DNA from: Armatimonadota bacterium
GTDB lineage: Bacteria > Armatimonadota > Chthonomonadetes > Chthonomonadales > Chthonomonadaceae
Assembly (NCBI GenBank): GCA_028871815.1
Contig: JAGWMJ010000010.1
Coordinates: 1 to 64,000, forward strand
Direction: 5' to 3'
DNA length: 64,000 nucleotides
Shown: piece by piece, positions 44,819-54,048 of the stretch
Position numbering within the stretch: position 1 is the first letter of the stretch
Layout of the letters: every line of letters begins with the position of its first letter
Made by a program: the position numbers and the translations under genes
Notes under the pieces: model-generated
The model's database searches: none
The model's input: the letters and a program-made list of their open reading frames with translations, nothing else
Told to the model about the DNA's origin: nothing

Positions 44819-47080
44819 CTATTCTCTTACGATATCCACGGCCCAGTCACCACTGCCTGGTGCACGAAATACTTCCGGCCGGCCGCCAGGCACGGTGGTC
44901 TCCAGACCCCAGGTTCCCAGCTGAGGCTGAAACCAACGCACGCGCAGTGTACCCGCCGCCTCCAGCATATCAAGTTCCACGCTGCCGCCAAGCGGTAAAT
45001 ACGCCGCCACCTCCAGCCCGGTGTTCGCCAGAACAACCGGCGGCAGAACCGATGACGGCGCGTGGTCGGCAGTCGCGGGACGTACCAGGAGGTTCGGCTC
45101 GGGCTGCATATGGTTCAGGTCGGTTCCCGCCAGGAATCTGGAGCACGCGCTCGCCATCTCCAGTGCGGCGCTATCTCCGCTCTCCGAAGAGATCACGGGG
45201 AATGGCGCCGCGCCGTGAAAGGCGATAGACCAGTAGAGCGGCCGAATGCCATCCATGGCAGCGCTGTTATCGCCACTCTGGAGCGGCAGCGCTACAAGGG
45301 TCGGGTGCGCCTCCGCACCGGAAGTGAGTTCCGTCACTCGTCCACTATAAACCTCAAATGCCTCGGCGGGCGTGTTCGTAGTAGCTTGAGGGAGCGATGT
45401 GATAGCGAAGGGGTGTGGAAACGCCTGTTGAGAGGCTGCGGTCTCAGCAAGGCTGAGCGCCGTACGGTGGCCGGCGCCGGTTCCATCCGTGCGTAGAACC
45501 CAGCATACGTCGAAGGCGCCGTACCGGCTGACCATGTACAGGAAGCGCCGGCGGAAGTTTGCCAACGTTGTGGCATCCGCATCCGCAGGTACATCAAACG
45601 CCAGCGATATCACCAACCCGTTTGCTGCACAGATTTCCGCCCGACGATCCAGCTCGGCGAAGGCTGCCACGTCGGGTGTCGCACTCTTGTGCCATAGAGG
45701 TGGCAATCCAGCTTCAATCAGATCTGGTTTCGACCCGCCAACTGCCATCAGCCAGTTGAAACCCTCGCCGGCCAGGGAGTGCACCTCGTTTGTAAAGGCG
45801 ACCAAGGTTGACGTCACGGAACCGCCGGATGATTGAACTGCAACGGGCCTCGGCAGCCAGAAGGCGCCATCGGCGGTCTGGAACTGCTGCGGAGAAAATA
45901 CCGGGTTCTGTGGCTCGATATAACCGTGCCGATCTTTGGCCGAGGAGGTACACGGCAGCGTACCCGAGACGCCGTTGAGCCCACTGTCGTAACTGGATGT
46001 TGTGTATGACCAGACGCCGGTTATGGAGGGCACGAATCGAAATGCCCAGGAGTCGCCTCCCTTCCAGAACCCCTGCAGCCGGATCGTGGCGCCGTCCGGG
46101 CGCGTCAGACGTATCCAGAGAAACGGAGTGCTCTCCGCCGTAGGTACATGTGACGATGCAAGGCGAACTTCGCATACTGACCACCGGGATATCTGCTGGT
46201 CGGCAACGCCCGCGCCGGAATCACTGACCGTGTCAAACTGTACGGGTGCGCCGTAGTCGGCGGTGTAGAGCTGCGCATCGCCCAGGTCGATGGCGTACCC
46301 TCGCGTCGAGTTGCTGTACATCACGAGATACCAGGTGCGCCCGTCCGGCGTAGTTGCTATGCAATGCAACTCCATCCAGCCGTTTTGCTGCCAGCCGTTG
46401 GCGCCGCCAACCACCACGTCGGAAAGTGGCGTGATTTTAACCTGGTTGAGCGTGGCTGCGGGAGGACCCGACGGCGTGGATGGGTTTGGCGTGACCTCGT
46501 TCTCCACAGATGTGTAGAGCGGCAGCGCAGCCAGCGTACCGCCGGACGAGGCAATGTTCGCATAGGTGAAGTGATCGCCGAGATACTGTGGAGGCGCCGC
46601 GAGCGCCACCGTCTGACGCGTGTGCTCTCCGTGTGCCGCTGCCGGATCGAACTGGTAGCTGCCCGTGAGAAGCACAGCTGTAACGTCTGCATGTGGGTAG
46701 CGGTAGAGCCAGCACCAGAAGCTGTTGCCGGTTTTGCCAAGATAGAGCCACAATATGACGGCTGACGTAGAGTTGCGTGCCAGGAACCATGCCAAATATG
46801 GCTCGGCGGCAGACGGTCCCTTGTCGACATGCAAGAAGGTAAGGCTGAGCGCGCTCTCTACTTGTCCGTCGGAGTGGAGCAGATCGCACTCCCCCACGCC
46901 TCCGCGCCAAACGATTTTCAGGCCGTCGCCGCTGCCGGCAACGCTGCAGGCGCCAGGCTGAGCTTTGAGGCCGGCCGCCGCGAGCATGCAGACCAGAACC
47001 GCGGCGACGGCCGACGTTGGCCGAACCAAAGCCCGGATGCGCGCCAGCTTTTTCATCATGCACCGAAGTTTACGCCTCAA
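44819..47080 (-). CDS. Secreted glycosidase-like protein with DUF5060-type beta domain
   Basis: I start at a TTG (47080) because AGGAG lies 6 bases upstream; ATG codons at 47059 and 47056 are alternatives. The roughly 750-residue product has an n-region rich in Arg/Lys, a signal helix ending near GLKAQ, an N-terminal beta region, a DUF5060-like module (RLQGFWKGGDSWAFRFVPSITGVWSY) and a TIM-barrel-like part as in DUF4038 apiosidase-type enzymes (RRAEICAANGLVISLAFDVP ... SRYGAFDVCWVLRTD). Catalytic residues cannot be assigned. It shares its 5' end with the divergent M16 gene. Confidence 0.7.
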   Translation of the reverse strand: MRRKLRCMMKKLARIRALVRPTSAVAAVLVCMLAAAGLKAQPGACSVAGSGDGLKIVWRGGVGECDLLHSDGQVESALSLTFLHVDKGPSAAEPYLAWFLARNSTSAVILWLYLGKTGNSFWCWLYRYPHADVTAVLLTGSYQFDPAAAHGEHTRQTVALAAPPQYLGDHFTYANIASSGGTLAALPLYTSVENEVTPNPSTPSGPPAATLNQVKITPLSDVVVGGANGWQQNGWMELHCIATTPDGRTWYLVMYSNSTRGYAIDLGDAQLYTADYGAPVQFDTVSDSGAGVADQQISRWSVCEVRLASSHVPTAESTPFLWIRLTRPDGATIRLQGFWKGGDSWAFRFVPSITGVWSYTTSSYDSGLNGVSGTLPCTSSAKDRHGYIEPQNPVFSPQQFQTADGAFWLPRPVAVQSSGGSVTSTLVAFTNEVHSLAGEGFNWLMAVGGSKPDLIEAGLPPLWHKSATPDVAAFAELDRRAEICAANGLVISLAFDVPADADATTLANFRRRFLYMVSRYGAFDVCWVLRTDGTGAGHRTALSLAETAASQQAFPHPFAITSLPQATTNTPAEAFEVYSGRVTELTSGAEAHPTLVALPLQSGDNSAAMDGIRPLYWSIAFHGAAPFPVISSESGDSAALEMASACSRFLAGTDLNHMQPEPNLLVRPATADHAPSSVLPPVVLANTGLEVAAYLPLGGSVELDMLEAAGTLRVRWFQPQLGTWGLETTVPGGRPEVFRAPGSGDWAVDIVRE

Positions 47081-48365
47081 GCTGTTCTCCTTTTTGGGAC
47101 TTGCCACGTGGATGAGCGTGGCGTTGTGCTGCGCGTGCGCCGGCGGTCAGGGCGCTGCGCCCGAAGTCGTCTCCACCGCATTGTCGAACGGCATGCGGAT
47201 TGATTGTGTCGAGCGCCAGAATGAACCAATAGTGGCTATAGACCTGTGGATCCGCGCAGGCTCGCGGGAGGAAACGCGTTCCGATGCCGGCTCGGCGCAC
47301 TTCGTGGAGCATGTTGTTTTCGACGGAACCGGAGATCGGCCCGGATCCCAGTGCGACTCGCAGGTGGAGGCTGTGGGCTGCTCGCTTACCGGCGCCACAC
47401 TGCCCGACGGAGTTCACTTCTTTGGCGTCGCGCCAGCCGGGTCCGTACCCACGGTTCTGCAGGTGCTCTCCGATATCGTACAACATGCCACCGCTTCCCA
47501 GGAGGCCGTAGACCGGGAACGCCAGGTGATTCTGAACGAACTCGCCCTGAGAGATATCGACCCCGTTCAGCGACTTACTGCCCGGTTGTTCCGCGACGCT
47601 TTTGGCCACCAACCATACAGCCGGTCGCCCGGCGGTGAACCCGCCGATATCCGGCTGCGTGGGCGCGACACAATCGCGGCCTTTTACCATCAGTTTTACC
47701 AGCCGGGACGAGCGGTTCTGGTACTGGTGGGTGATATCCAGCCTGCTGTCGCAGCCGCGGCCGCTGCGCCATTCGCCAGCTGGAAATCCACGGCAGCACC
47801 GGCGGGACCAGGCGTCTCGATTCCACTTCCCGCTCCCGCCGGCTCGCCGGCATTTGACTCCGGCGAGCAGCTTGTAGGTGTCGCCTGGCCGGCGCCCGCC
47901 CAGGCCAGGCTCCGAACCGCTGCCGCAGCACGCGCCAGCGCAGTCTGGCTGGAGCATCGCATCAGGTCGACCCCCGGCGTCACGGCGCGGCACGTGATCG
48001 CGGTTGTTATCCCCCGCGAACAGTCGAGCCTGCTGATCTGCACGGCTATGACAGCCAACTCGACAAGTGCAGCAGCGTTTGTTGCCGCGGCAGAACACGC
48101 TGCGGCCGACCTTGCTGCAACGCCTCCCGAACCAAAGCAGGTGTTGGCCTGCTCGGCGGCCGTACTTGGTAACGACCTCTTCACCGATGAGACGGATGTT
48201 GGGCTGGCGCACACGATCGGCCTCGCCGAGGTTACAGGCGGCGCTTTGCCTCAAGAGGAGACCGGCCTGGAAACCCATGTCGATGGCCCAGCAATGCAGC
48301 AGTTTGCACGCGCCTATTTGTTGCGGAAGCCCTGGGTAGCCACCGCTGAACGGAGCACGCGCTGA
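47058..48365 (+). CDS. M16 family zinc peptidase, active subunit
   Basis: The 435-residue protein begins with a hydrophobic signal (LKLFSFLGLATWMSVALCCACAG) and carries the inverted zinc motif HFVEH at 81-85 and the downstream glutamate region RERQVILNEL, so it should be catalytic. M16 proteins work as pairs of active and inactive halves; the next gene supplies the second. The ATG at 47058 lies within the divergent gene's 5' end and has no clear ribosome-binding site, so a start further in (for example 47112) is possible. Confidence 0.85.
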   Translation: MHRSLRLKLFSFLGLATWMSVALCCACAGGQGAAPEVVSTALSNGMRIDCVERQNEPIVAIDLWIRAGSREETRSDAGSAHFVEHVVFDGTGDRPGSQCDSQVEAVGCSLTGATLPDGVHFFGVAPAGSVPTVLQVLSDIVQHATASQEAVDRERQVILNELALRDIDPVQRLTARLFRDAFGHQPYSRSPGGEPADIRLRGRDTIAAFYHQFYQPGRAVLVLVGDIQPAVAAAAAAPFASWKSTAAPAGPGVSIPLPAPAGSPAFDSGEQLVGVAWPAPAQARLRTAAAARASAVWLEHRIRSTPGVTARHVIAVVIPREQSSLLICTAMTANSTSAAAFVAAAEHAAADLAATPPEPKQVLACSAAVLGNDLFTDETDVGLAHTIGLAEVTGGALPQEETGLETHVDGPAMQQFARAYLLRKPWVATAERSTR

Positions 48366-48394
48366 ACTGTAGGATCCGTGTAGCGACAGTAGCC

Positions 48395-49654
48395 GTGCTA
48401 CTCCTGGCCGCGCGGGCAACCGCGGCGCCGCCAGCCGACCCTTCAGTGCACATGTTCGCACTCCCCGATGGTGTCCGCATACTGCTGCGGCCCGACCCGG
48501 CTGCGTCCGGGGTCGGAATCGCTTTGCTGGTTCGTACCGGCGCTCCGCGCACTGCCGCGCAAGCCGCCACGGCCGCGGTCGTAGCCCGTGGGTTATTGTA
48601 TGGCAGTGTGAATGCATCGTACGATGAGTTTGCGCGCGGAATGCACGAGGTTGGGGGCTCTGTGCGCACTGTAGTTGGTTACGACTTTGCCGGCGTGGAG
48701 CTGCTCACGGGCAAGTCGCAGCTTCCGGACGCCATCTACCTGCTATGCGAAGCGGTGAAGAATGCCCGATTCACCAACAGAACAATCTCTCGAGTTGTGG
48801 CGGCGGAGGGTATGCCGCCGGTTTCGCCCGATCCACTTGGCGACCTGTTCCGCGTGACCACCGACGTACACATAGACCGCACGGCGCTGGCAGCGGTTAC
48901 GCCCGCCGCAGCCGAACTCTGGTTTGAGCGCCGATACGCCGCAGCCCGGACCGTGATCTGCCTCTGCGGCGATTTTGACGAGGCCGTTGTCAAGGGACTG
49001 CTTGCTGACCGCCTGTACGACTTCTTGCGCCCGGCTGCAGCCATACCGGACTCGCCCGCTTCGCCCCAGCAGACTCCGGCCGTCCGCCGGATCGCAGACC
49101 ACTCCAACGCCTCGGGCGCGGCCGCGACGGTAGAGTCCGCAATAACGCCAAACTGCTCGTTTGCGGATCTGCTGGCTCTTGCGGCGCTCCTTGGTGAGGG
49201 CCACACCAGCCGCATGTATGCCGACATAAGAACTGACAAAGGCCTGGCTTACGCGGTGGGCGCGTCCGCTGACCTTCCTTTGGGGCGCCCGCTCACGGTG
49301 TGGGCCATTTCCGGCGTGCCGGGGACGTCAAAGGTCCTCGGCGCAGCACTCCGCGCCGGGGTGAGCGCCGCTGCAGCGGGGAGTTTTACCGATGCCGAGG
49401 TGCGGCGTGCATGCGCGATTGCGATGACCCAGTGGTACGTCGGTCACCAACGGGCGGCCGATCACGCCTGGTGGCTTGCGTGGCTGGAAGCCTTTGGTGG
49501 CGGATACACCATGGATGAGAAGATTCCGCAAGAACTGCGGGCAATAACGCGCCGCGAACTCGAAACGGCGGCTCAGAGCACGCTTGTCCATTGCCGGGTG
49601 GTAGAACTGGAACCCGCGCCGCCCGCTCCGGGCACAGATCCGACGGCCCCGTGA
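48395..49654 (+). CDS. M16 family peptidase, non-catalytic partner
   Basis: The protein of about 420 residues has the M16 fold (DGVRILLRPDP, EVGGSVRTVVGYDFAGVELL, RTDKGLAYAVGASAD) but no HxxEH motif, so it should be the regulatory half of the heterodimer with the gene before. The annotated GTG cuts off the basic part of the signal peptide; in the same frame a CTG at 48362, overlapping the previous TGA, would give a full signal (NCRIRVATVAVLLLAARATA). Start therefore uncertain. Confidence 0.82.
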   Translation: MLLLAARATAAPPADPSVHMFALPDGVRILLRPDPAASGVGIALLVRTGAPRTAAQAATAAVVARGLLYGSVNASYDEFARGMHEVGGSVRTVVGYDFAGVELLTGKSQLPDAIYLLCEAVKNARFTNRTISRVVAAEGMPPVSPDPLGDLFRVTTDVHIDRTALAAVTPAAAELWFERRYAAARTVICLCGDFDEAVVKGLLADRLYDFLRPAAAIPDSPASPQQTPAVRRIADHSNASGAAATVESAITPNCSFADLLALAALLGEGHTSRMYADIRTDKGLAYAVGASADLPLGRPLTVWAISGVPGTSKVLGAALRAGVSAAAAGSFTDAEVRRACAIAMTQWYVGHQRAADHAWWLAWLEAFGGGYTMDEKIPQELRAITRRELETAAQSTLVHCRVVELEPAPPAPGTDPTAP

Positions 49655-49683
49655 TTGCAACTGCAGAATACGTGTAGACTTAT

Positions 49684-49699
49684 GTCGATGTTAATCGAC
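49684..49699. promoter_or_regulatory. Palindrome upstream of uvrA, candidate SOS-type operator
   Basis: GTCGAT-GTTA-ATCGAC has perfect 6-base arms around a 4-base centre. It sits about 90 bases before the uvrA start and overlaps a weak promoter-like arrangement (TTAATC, 17 bases, CATATA at 49714-49719). LexA sites differ between phyla, so the identity of the binding protein is open. Confidence 0.4.
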
Positions 49700-49775
49700 G
49701 TCTCAAGTGGTACCATATAGGCCGCTGGTCTCGCTGCAGGCCATCTTGTCCCTCGCATTGCCACCGGAAACCGCT

Positions 49776-52733
49776 ATGCCGAAATCGCCAGTTAACGCCC
49801 GGCCGCCTCGCCAGGGTGCAAAGGTGCCCGTTAGCGAGCGCACCATTGCACCGGTCCCAGAACTCGCGCCATCGCACAATATGATCCGCGTTCGTGGCGC
49901 CCGCCAGAACAACCTGAAGAACATCGACATTGACATTCCGCGCGACAAAATGGTGGTTATCACCGGCCTGAGCGGATCGGGCAAGTCATCGCTGGCATTC
50001 GATACACTCTATGCCGAAGGCCAGCGGCGGTACGTGGAGAGCCTTTCCGCGTACGCACGGCAGTTCCTCGGCCAGCACGACAAGCCCGACGTCGATCAGA
50101 TCGACGGCCTGAGCCCCGCCGTTTCGATCGACCAGAAATCCACCAGCCGCAATCCCCGTTCGACGGTGGGCACGGTAACCGAGATTTACGACTACCTGAG
50201 GTTACTTTACGCCCGCGTTGGTATTCCGCACGACCCTCGCACGGGCGAGCGACTTACTCGCCAGTCAATTGAGGAGATGGTCGATCGTATCCTGAGCCTA
50301 CCTGAGGAGTCACGCGTGCTCGTGCTGGCGCCGATCGTAGTTGGCCGAAAGGGCGAATACCGCAGCGAGATGGAGGAGCTCCTGCAGGCAGGTTATGTTC
50401 GGGCACGCGTCGACGGCGTGATCATGGATTTGAGTGAGCAGGTTCCGGTGCTTGAGCGCTACAAGCAGCACACCATCGAGTCGGTCATTGATCGGCTGGT
50501 CATCCAAAGCGGCCTGCAAACACGGGTTACCGACGCGATGGAGCAGGCTCTAAAGCTTGGTAAGGGCCGCGCCACCGCGCTCGTGGTGAAGGATGGCAAA
50601 CCCGAGACGGAACTCCGCTTTAACGACAGTTTTTCGACAGAAGATGGTGAGTTCAACCTTGACGATCTTGAACCGCGCCTGTTCTCGTTCAACTCGCCGT
50701 ATGGCGCCTGCCCGGACTGCCACGGTTTGGGAACGCGAGCCGAATTCGACCCGGTGCTGATCGCCCCCGATCGCACGCGGTCTATTGCGAATGGCGCTCT
50801 GCGCCCATTTACGGCAAAATCGGGACCGCAGACGATGCACCGTTATACCGAGGGTATGTTCAACGCGGTGGCTCACCGGCTCGGGTTTACCGTAAACACC
50901 CCGATTGAAGACCTCTCGGAGTTGCAGATGGAGGGCCTGATGCGCGGTGTTGCGGGCACCATCACCATCGAATTCAGGAGCAGCTCCGGCCGTCAGCGCA
51001 GCTTCACGTCACCGTATGTGGGGCTGATCCGCATGCTGGAGAAGCGACTCTCGGATACCGGCAGCGAGATGATCCGCGAGGAGCTACGACAGTATCAAAG
51101 CGAACGCCCCTGCCCCGCCTGCGGCGGCAAACGGCTTAAGCCGGCCGCCGCCGCGGTCACGGTTGGTGACCGCAACATCTCGGACCTTTGCTGCTTGTCG
51201 CTGGACCGGCTTGCTCGATTCTTTGAGGGCCTGGAGCTATCGCCACGCGACCAGTTGGTGGCGCGCCAGGTGATTAAGGAGATCCGAGCACGGCTGGGCT
51301 TTCTGCTGAACGTCGGACTCGGTTACCTAACACTGAACCGCGGCGCCGCCACGCTGGCCGGTGGCGAAGCGCAGAGGATTCGGCTCGCGACCCAGATCGG
51401 TTCCGGATTGATGGGTGTACTCTACATCCTCGATGAACCCAGCATCGGTTTGCACCAGCGCGACAACACCCGGCTTCTTCAGACGCTGGAGCGCCTGCGC
51501 GAGCTCGGCAATACGATCCTGGTGGTGGAGCATGACCAGGAGACGATGGAGCGTGCCGACTGGATCGTGGATATTGGCCCCGGCGCCGGAGAACACGGCG
51601 GATATGTGGTTGCTGAGGGGCATGTTGACGCGATTAAGGCCAACACGGCAAGTATCACCGGTGACTACCTGAGTGGCCGCCGCGCAATCCCGATTCCGTC
51701 CGAACGACGGATGCCGGACGGACGATTCCTCACACTGACCGGCGCCCGGGCGCACAACCTCAAGTCCGTAACCCTGCGCATACCTCTTGGGCTGTTCGTG
51801 TCCGTGACCGGTGTTTCCGGTTCCGGCAAGTCATCGTTAATACAGGAGACGCTCTACCCACTGCTGATGCACCGCCTGTACGGCTCGTACGGCGTATGGG
51901 GCCCGCACGACTCCGTGGAGGGAATCGACGCGATTGACAAGGTGATCGATATTGATCAGTCTCCGATCGGGCGGACACCGCGTTCTAATCCGGCCACGTA
52001 CACAGGAGTCTTCGATCTGATTCGCGACCTGTTTGCGCGTACGCAGGACGCAAGGATCCGGGGCTATTCGCCCGGCCGGTTCTCGTTCAATGTTGCCGGC
52101 GGGCGATGCGAGCAGTGCAAAGGCGATGGCATTATTCGTATCGAGATGCACTTTCTGCCGGACGTGTACGTTCCTTGCGAGGTGTGCCACGGACGGCGAT
52201 ACAACCGGGAAACGCTGGAAGTGAAGTACAACGGCAAGTCGATTGCCGACGTGCTGGAATTGACCGTGAGCGAGGCCGTTTTGTTTTTCGGGGCGGTACC
52301 GAGGATCGCGCGCAAGTTTCAGACGCTTCACGACGTGGGACTGGACTATATCCGTCTCGGACAGCCGGCAACGACACTCTCCGGTGGTGAGGCACAGCGC
52401 GTAAAGCTAGCGAGTGAACTCGCGCGTCGCAGCACCGGCAGCACACTCTACATCCTGGATGAGCCCACCACCGGACTGCATTTTGCCGACGTGGAGAAGC
52501 TGATTGGTGTGCTCAACCGCCTGGTTTCGGCGGGCAATACGGTGCTGGTGATCGAGCACAACCTCGACGTGATCAAGACTGCCGACTGGATCATCGACAT
52601 GGGTCCGGAAGGCGGCGACGCCGGCGGAGAAATCATCGCCCAAGGAACACCCGAAACCGTGGCCGGTGTGGCCGCCAGCCATACCGGACGCTATCTAAAG
52701 GCGTTGCTGTCGGGTGCTAGTCGCGACCGTTGA
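49776..52733 (+). CDS. uvrA: UvrABC excinuclease subunit A
   Basis: The ATG at 49776 ([11 protein letters not shown]) gives 985 residues, including a 35-residue N-terminal extension before [19 protein letters not shown]. Both ATPase halves are intact ([31 protein letters not shown]; signatures [13 protein letters not shown] and [13 protein letters not shown]) and the C-terminal zinc finger CEQC...CEVC is complete. In the first zinc module only the second pair (ACPDCHG) is present; the CxxC that should precede [12 protein letters not shown] is replaced by STEDGEFNL. UvrA recognises DNA damage with UvrB. The 3' end overlaps the convergent DegT gene by 17 bases. Confidence 0.96.
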   Translation: MPKSPVNARPPRQGAKVPVSERTIAPVPELAPSHNMIRVRGARQNNLKNIDIDIPRDKMVVITGLSGSGKSSLAFDTLYAEGQRRYVESLSAYARQFLGQHDKPDVDQIDGLSPAVSIDQKSTSRNPRSTVGTVTEIYDYLRLLYARVGIPHDPRTGERLTRQSIEEMVDRILSLPEESRVLVLAPIVVGRKGEYRSEMEELLQAGYVRARVDGVIMDLSEQVPVLERYKQHTIESVIDRLVIQSGLQTRVTDAMEQALKLGKGRATALVVKDGKPETELRFNDSFSTEDGEFNLDDLEPRLFSFNSPYGACPDCHGLGTRAEFDPVLIAPDRTRSIANGALRPFTAKSGPQTMHRYTEGMFNAVAHRLGFTVNTPIEDLSELQMEGLMRGVAGTITIEFRSSSGRQRSFTSPYVGLIRMLEKRLSDTGSEMIREELRQYQSERPCPACGGKRLKPAAAAVTVGDRNISDLCCLSLDRLARFFEGLELSPRDQLVARQVIKEIRARLGFLLNVGLGYLTLNRGAATLAGGEAQRIRLATQIGSGLMGVLYILDEPSIGLHQRDNTRLLQTLERLRELGNTILVVEHDQETMERADWIVDIGPGAGEHGGYVVAEGHVDAIKANTASITGDYLSGRRAIPIPSERRMPDGRFLTLTGARAHNLKSVTLRIPLGLFVSVTGVSGSGKSSLIQETLYPLLMHRLYGSYGVWGPHDSVEGIDAIDKVIDIDQSPIGRTPRSNPATYTGVFDLIRDLFARTQDARIRGYSPGRFSFNVAGGRCEQCKGDGIIRIEMHFLPDVYVPCEVCHGRRYNRETLEVKYNGKSIADVLELTVSEAVLFFGAVPRIARKFQTLHDVGLDYIRLGQPATTLSGGEAQRVKLASELARRSTGSTLYILDEPTTGLHFADVEKLIGVLNRLVSAGNTVLVIEHNLDVIKTADWIIDMGPEGGDAGGEIIAQGTPETVAGVAASHTGRYLKALLSGASRDR

Positions 52734-53964
52734 CGATGCGGCGCACTTTGCCGAAAGCCTCGGCGACGTCATCCATGTTTTGCAGGGGACCAAGCAGGTT
52801 ATGCTGCGTGATCCAGATTGTATCACGGCAGACCGTTTCGCACGCGGGTAAGCGCATTGCCGGATAGTCGATTCGACGACCCAGCTTGCACCAAGCTCCG
52901 TCGCGTTCGGCATACCGCCGGAATATCTCCTCGCGGTAGAGCGGCACATAGCTCATGGAGCAAGGAATGCCTTCGGCGCAGAGAGCCTTAACCAGCCAGT
53001 CCAATGGCTTGCCGCCGAACTCCTCAGCCTGGTAACGCAGCGTGATCAGGTGCCGCGCATGCGACGTGATCCGATCGTCCTCGGATGGCAGGAGTATCCC
53101 GGGCACATCTGCGAGCAGCTTGTGCAGGTATTCGCTGCTCAGCGAGCGACAGACCATTTGCTCGGGCAACCGCTGGAGCTGCACGCGAAGCACGGCAGCC
53201 TGCCATTCCGTCATGCGGAAGTTGCTGCCCAGCACGTGGTGCTCGTACCACCGTCCATCGCGTACACGACCAACGTTCATCACCGACCATGCCTTGTCGC
53301 CCAGGCGTGCATCGGTGCTTACGATCATTCCTCCCTCACCGCCGTTCAGGTTTTTGCTTGCCTGAAAACTGAACGTGCCGAGGTCACCCAGGCTGCCGAC
53401 GCCCTTACCGCGCCACGCCGCGCCATGTGCCTGCGCGGCGTCCTCGATGACGGCCAACCCGTGACGCGTTGCGATGGCGCATATTGCATCCATATCCGCG
53501 GGTCGGCCGCCAATGTGGACCGGAATGATCGCACGGGTCTTGGGAGTAACCGCGGCTTCGACGCTTGCGGCGTCGATGTTGAAGGTATCGGGCTGAATGT
53601 CAGCGAAGACCGGTACGGCGCCGGCCGCCAGTACGGCGCTGGCTGTCGCGACGAAGGTGTAGGCCGGTACGATCACCTCATCCTCGCAGCCGATATCGAG
53701 CGCTCGGAGTGCAATCTCGAGGGCGGCGCTGCCGGTTGTGCACGTAACGCCGCAGGTGCAGTTCTGCAGCGCAGCAAACTCCTTTTCGAAGGTGACGCAT
53801 TGGTCGCCTTCCACATACCACCAGCGGCCACTCTTCAGAACCCGCTCCAGCGCCGCCTGCTCGCGTTCGTCGTACACCGGCCACTGCGGCCACGGCCGTT
53901 TCTGAATGTCGCGAACCGGGGTACCGCCGTCTATGGCAAGCCTGCCAACCGAGCTCACGGCCAT
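52717..53964 (-). CDS. DegT/DnrJ/EryC1/StrS-family PLP aminotransferase
   Basis: The 415-residue enzyme has TTGSAALEIALRAL, DEVIVPAYTFVATASAVL, IEDAAQAHGA and the PLP-binding lysine in SFQASKNLNGGEGGM. The family transfers amino groups to keto-sugars or to cyclitols in glycan and antibiotic synthesis. GGGAG lies 6 bases before the ATG. It is the last gene of a leftward group with a lipoprotein and a TIM-barrel protein. Confidence 0.92.
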   Translation of the reverse strand: MAVSSVGRLAIDGGTPVRDIQKRPWPQWPVYDEREQAALERVLKSGRWWYVEGDQCVTFEKEFAALQNCTCGVTCTTGSAALEIALRALDIGCEDEVIVPAYTFVATASAVLAAGAVPVFADIQPDTFNIDAASVEAAVTPKTRAIIPVHIGGRPADMDAICAIATRHGLAVIEDAAQAHGAAWRGKGVGSLGDLGTFSFQASKNLNGGEGGMIVSTDARLGDKAWSVMNVGRVRDGRWYEHHVLGSNFRMTEWQAAVLRVQLQRLPEQMVCRSLSSEYLHKLLADVPGILLPSEDDRITSHARHLITLRYQAEEFGGKPLDWLVKALCAEGIPCSMSYVPLYREEIFRRYAERDGAWCKLGRRIDYPAMRLPACETVCRDTIWITQHNLLGPLQNMDDVAEAFGKVRRIVNGRD

Positions 53965-54048
53965 GGTGTTCTCCCATGCTCGACGCGTCGCGCCGGTGCG
54001 GTCACACTGTCAACTACGCGTGTGGGCGGCGCTATTCCTGCCCGTTCG

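Noticed and set aside
47070-48617. A 515-codon antisense frame across the first M16 gene
   Set aside because: The plus strand carries the HFVEH zinc motif and a full M16 pattern; the antisense frame has none.
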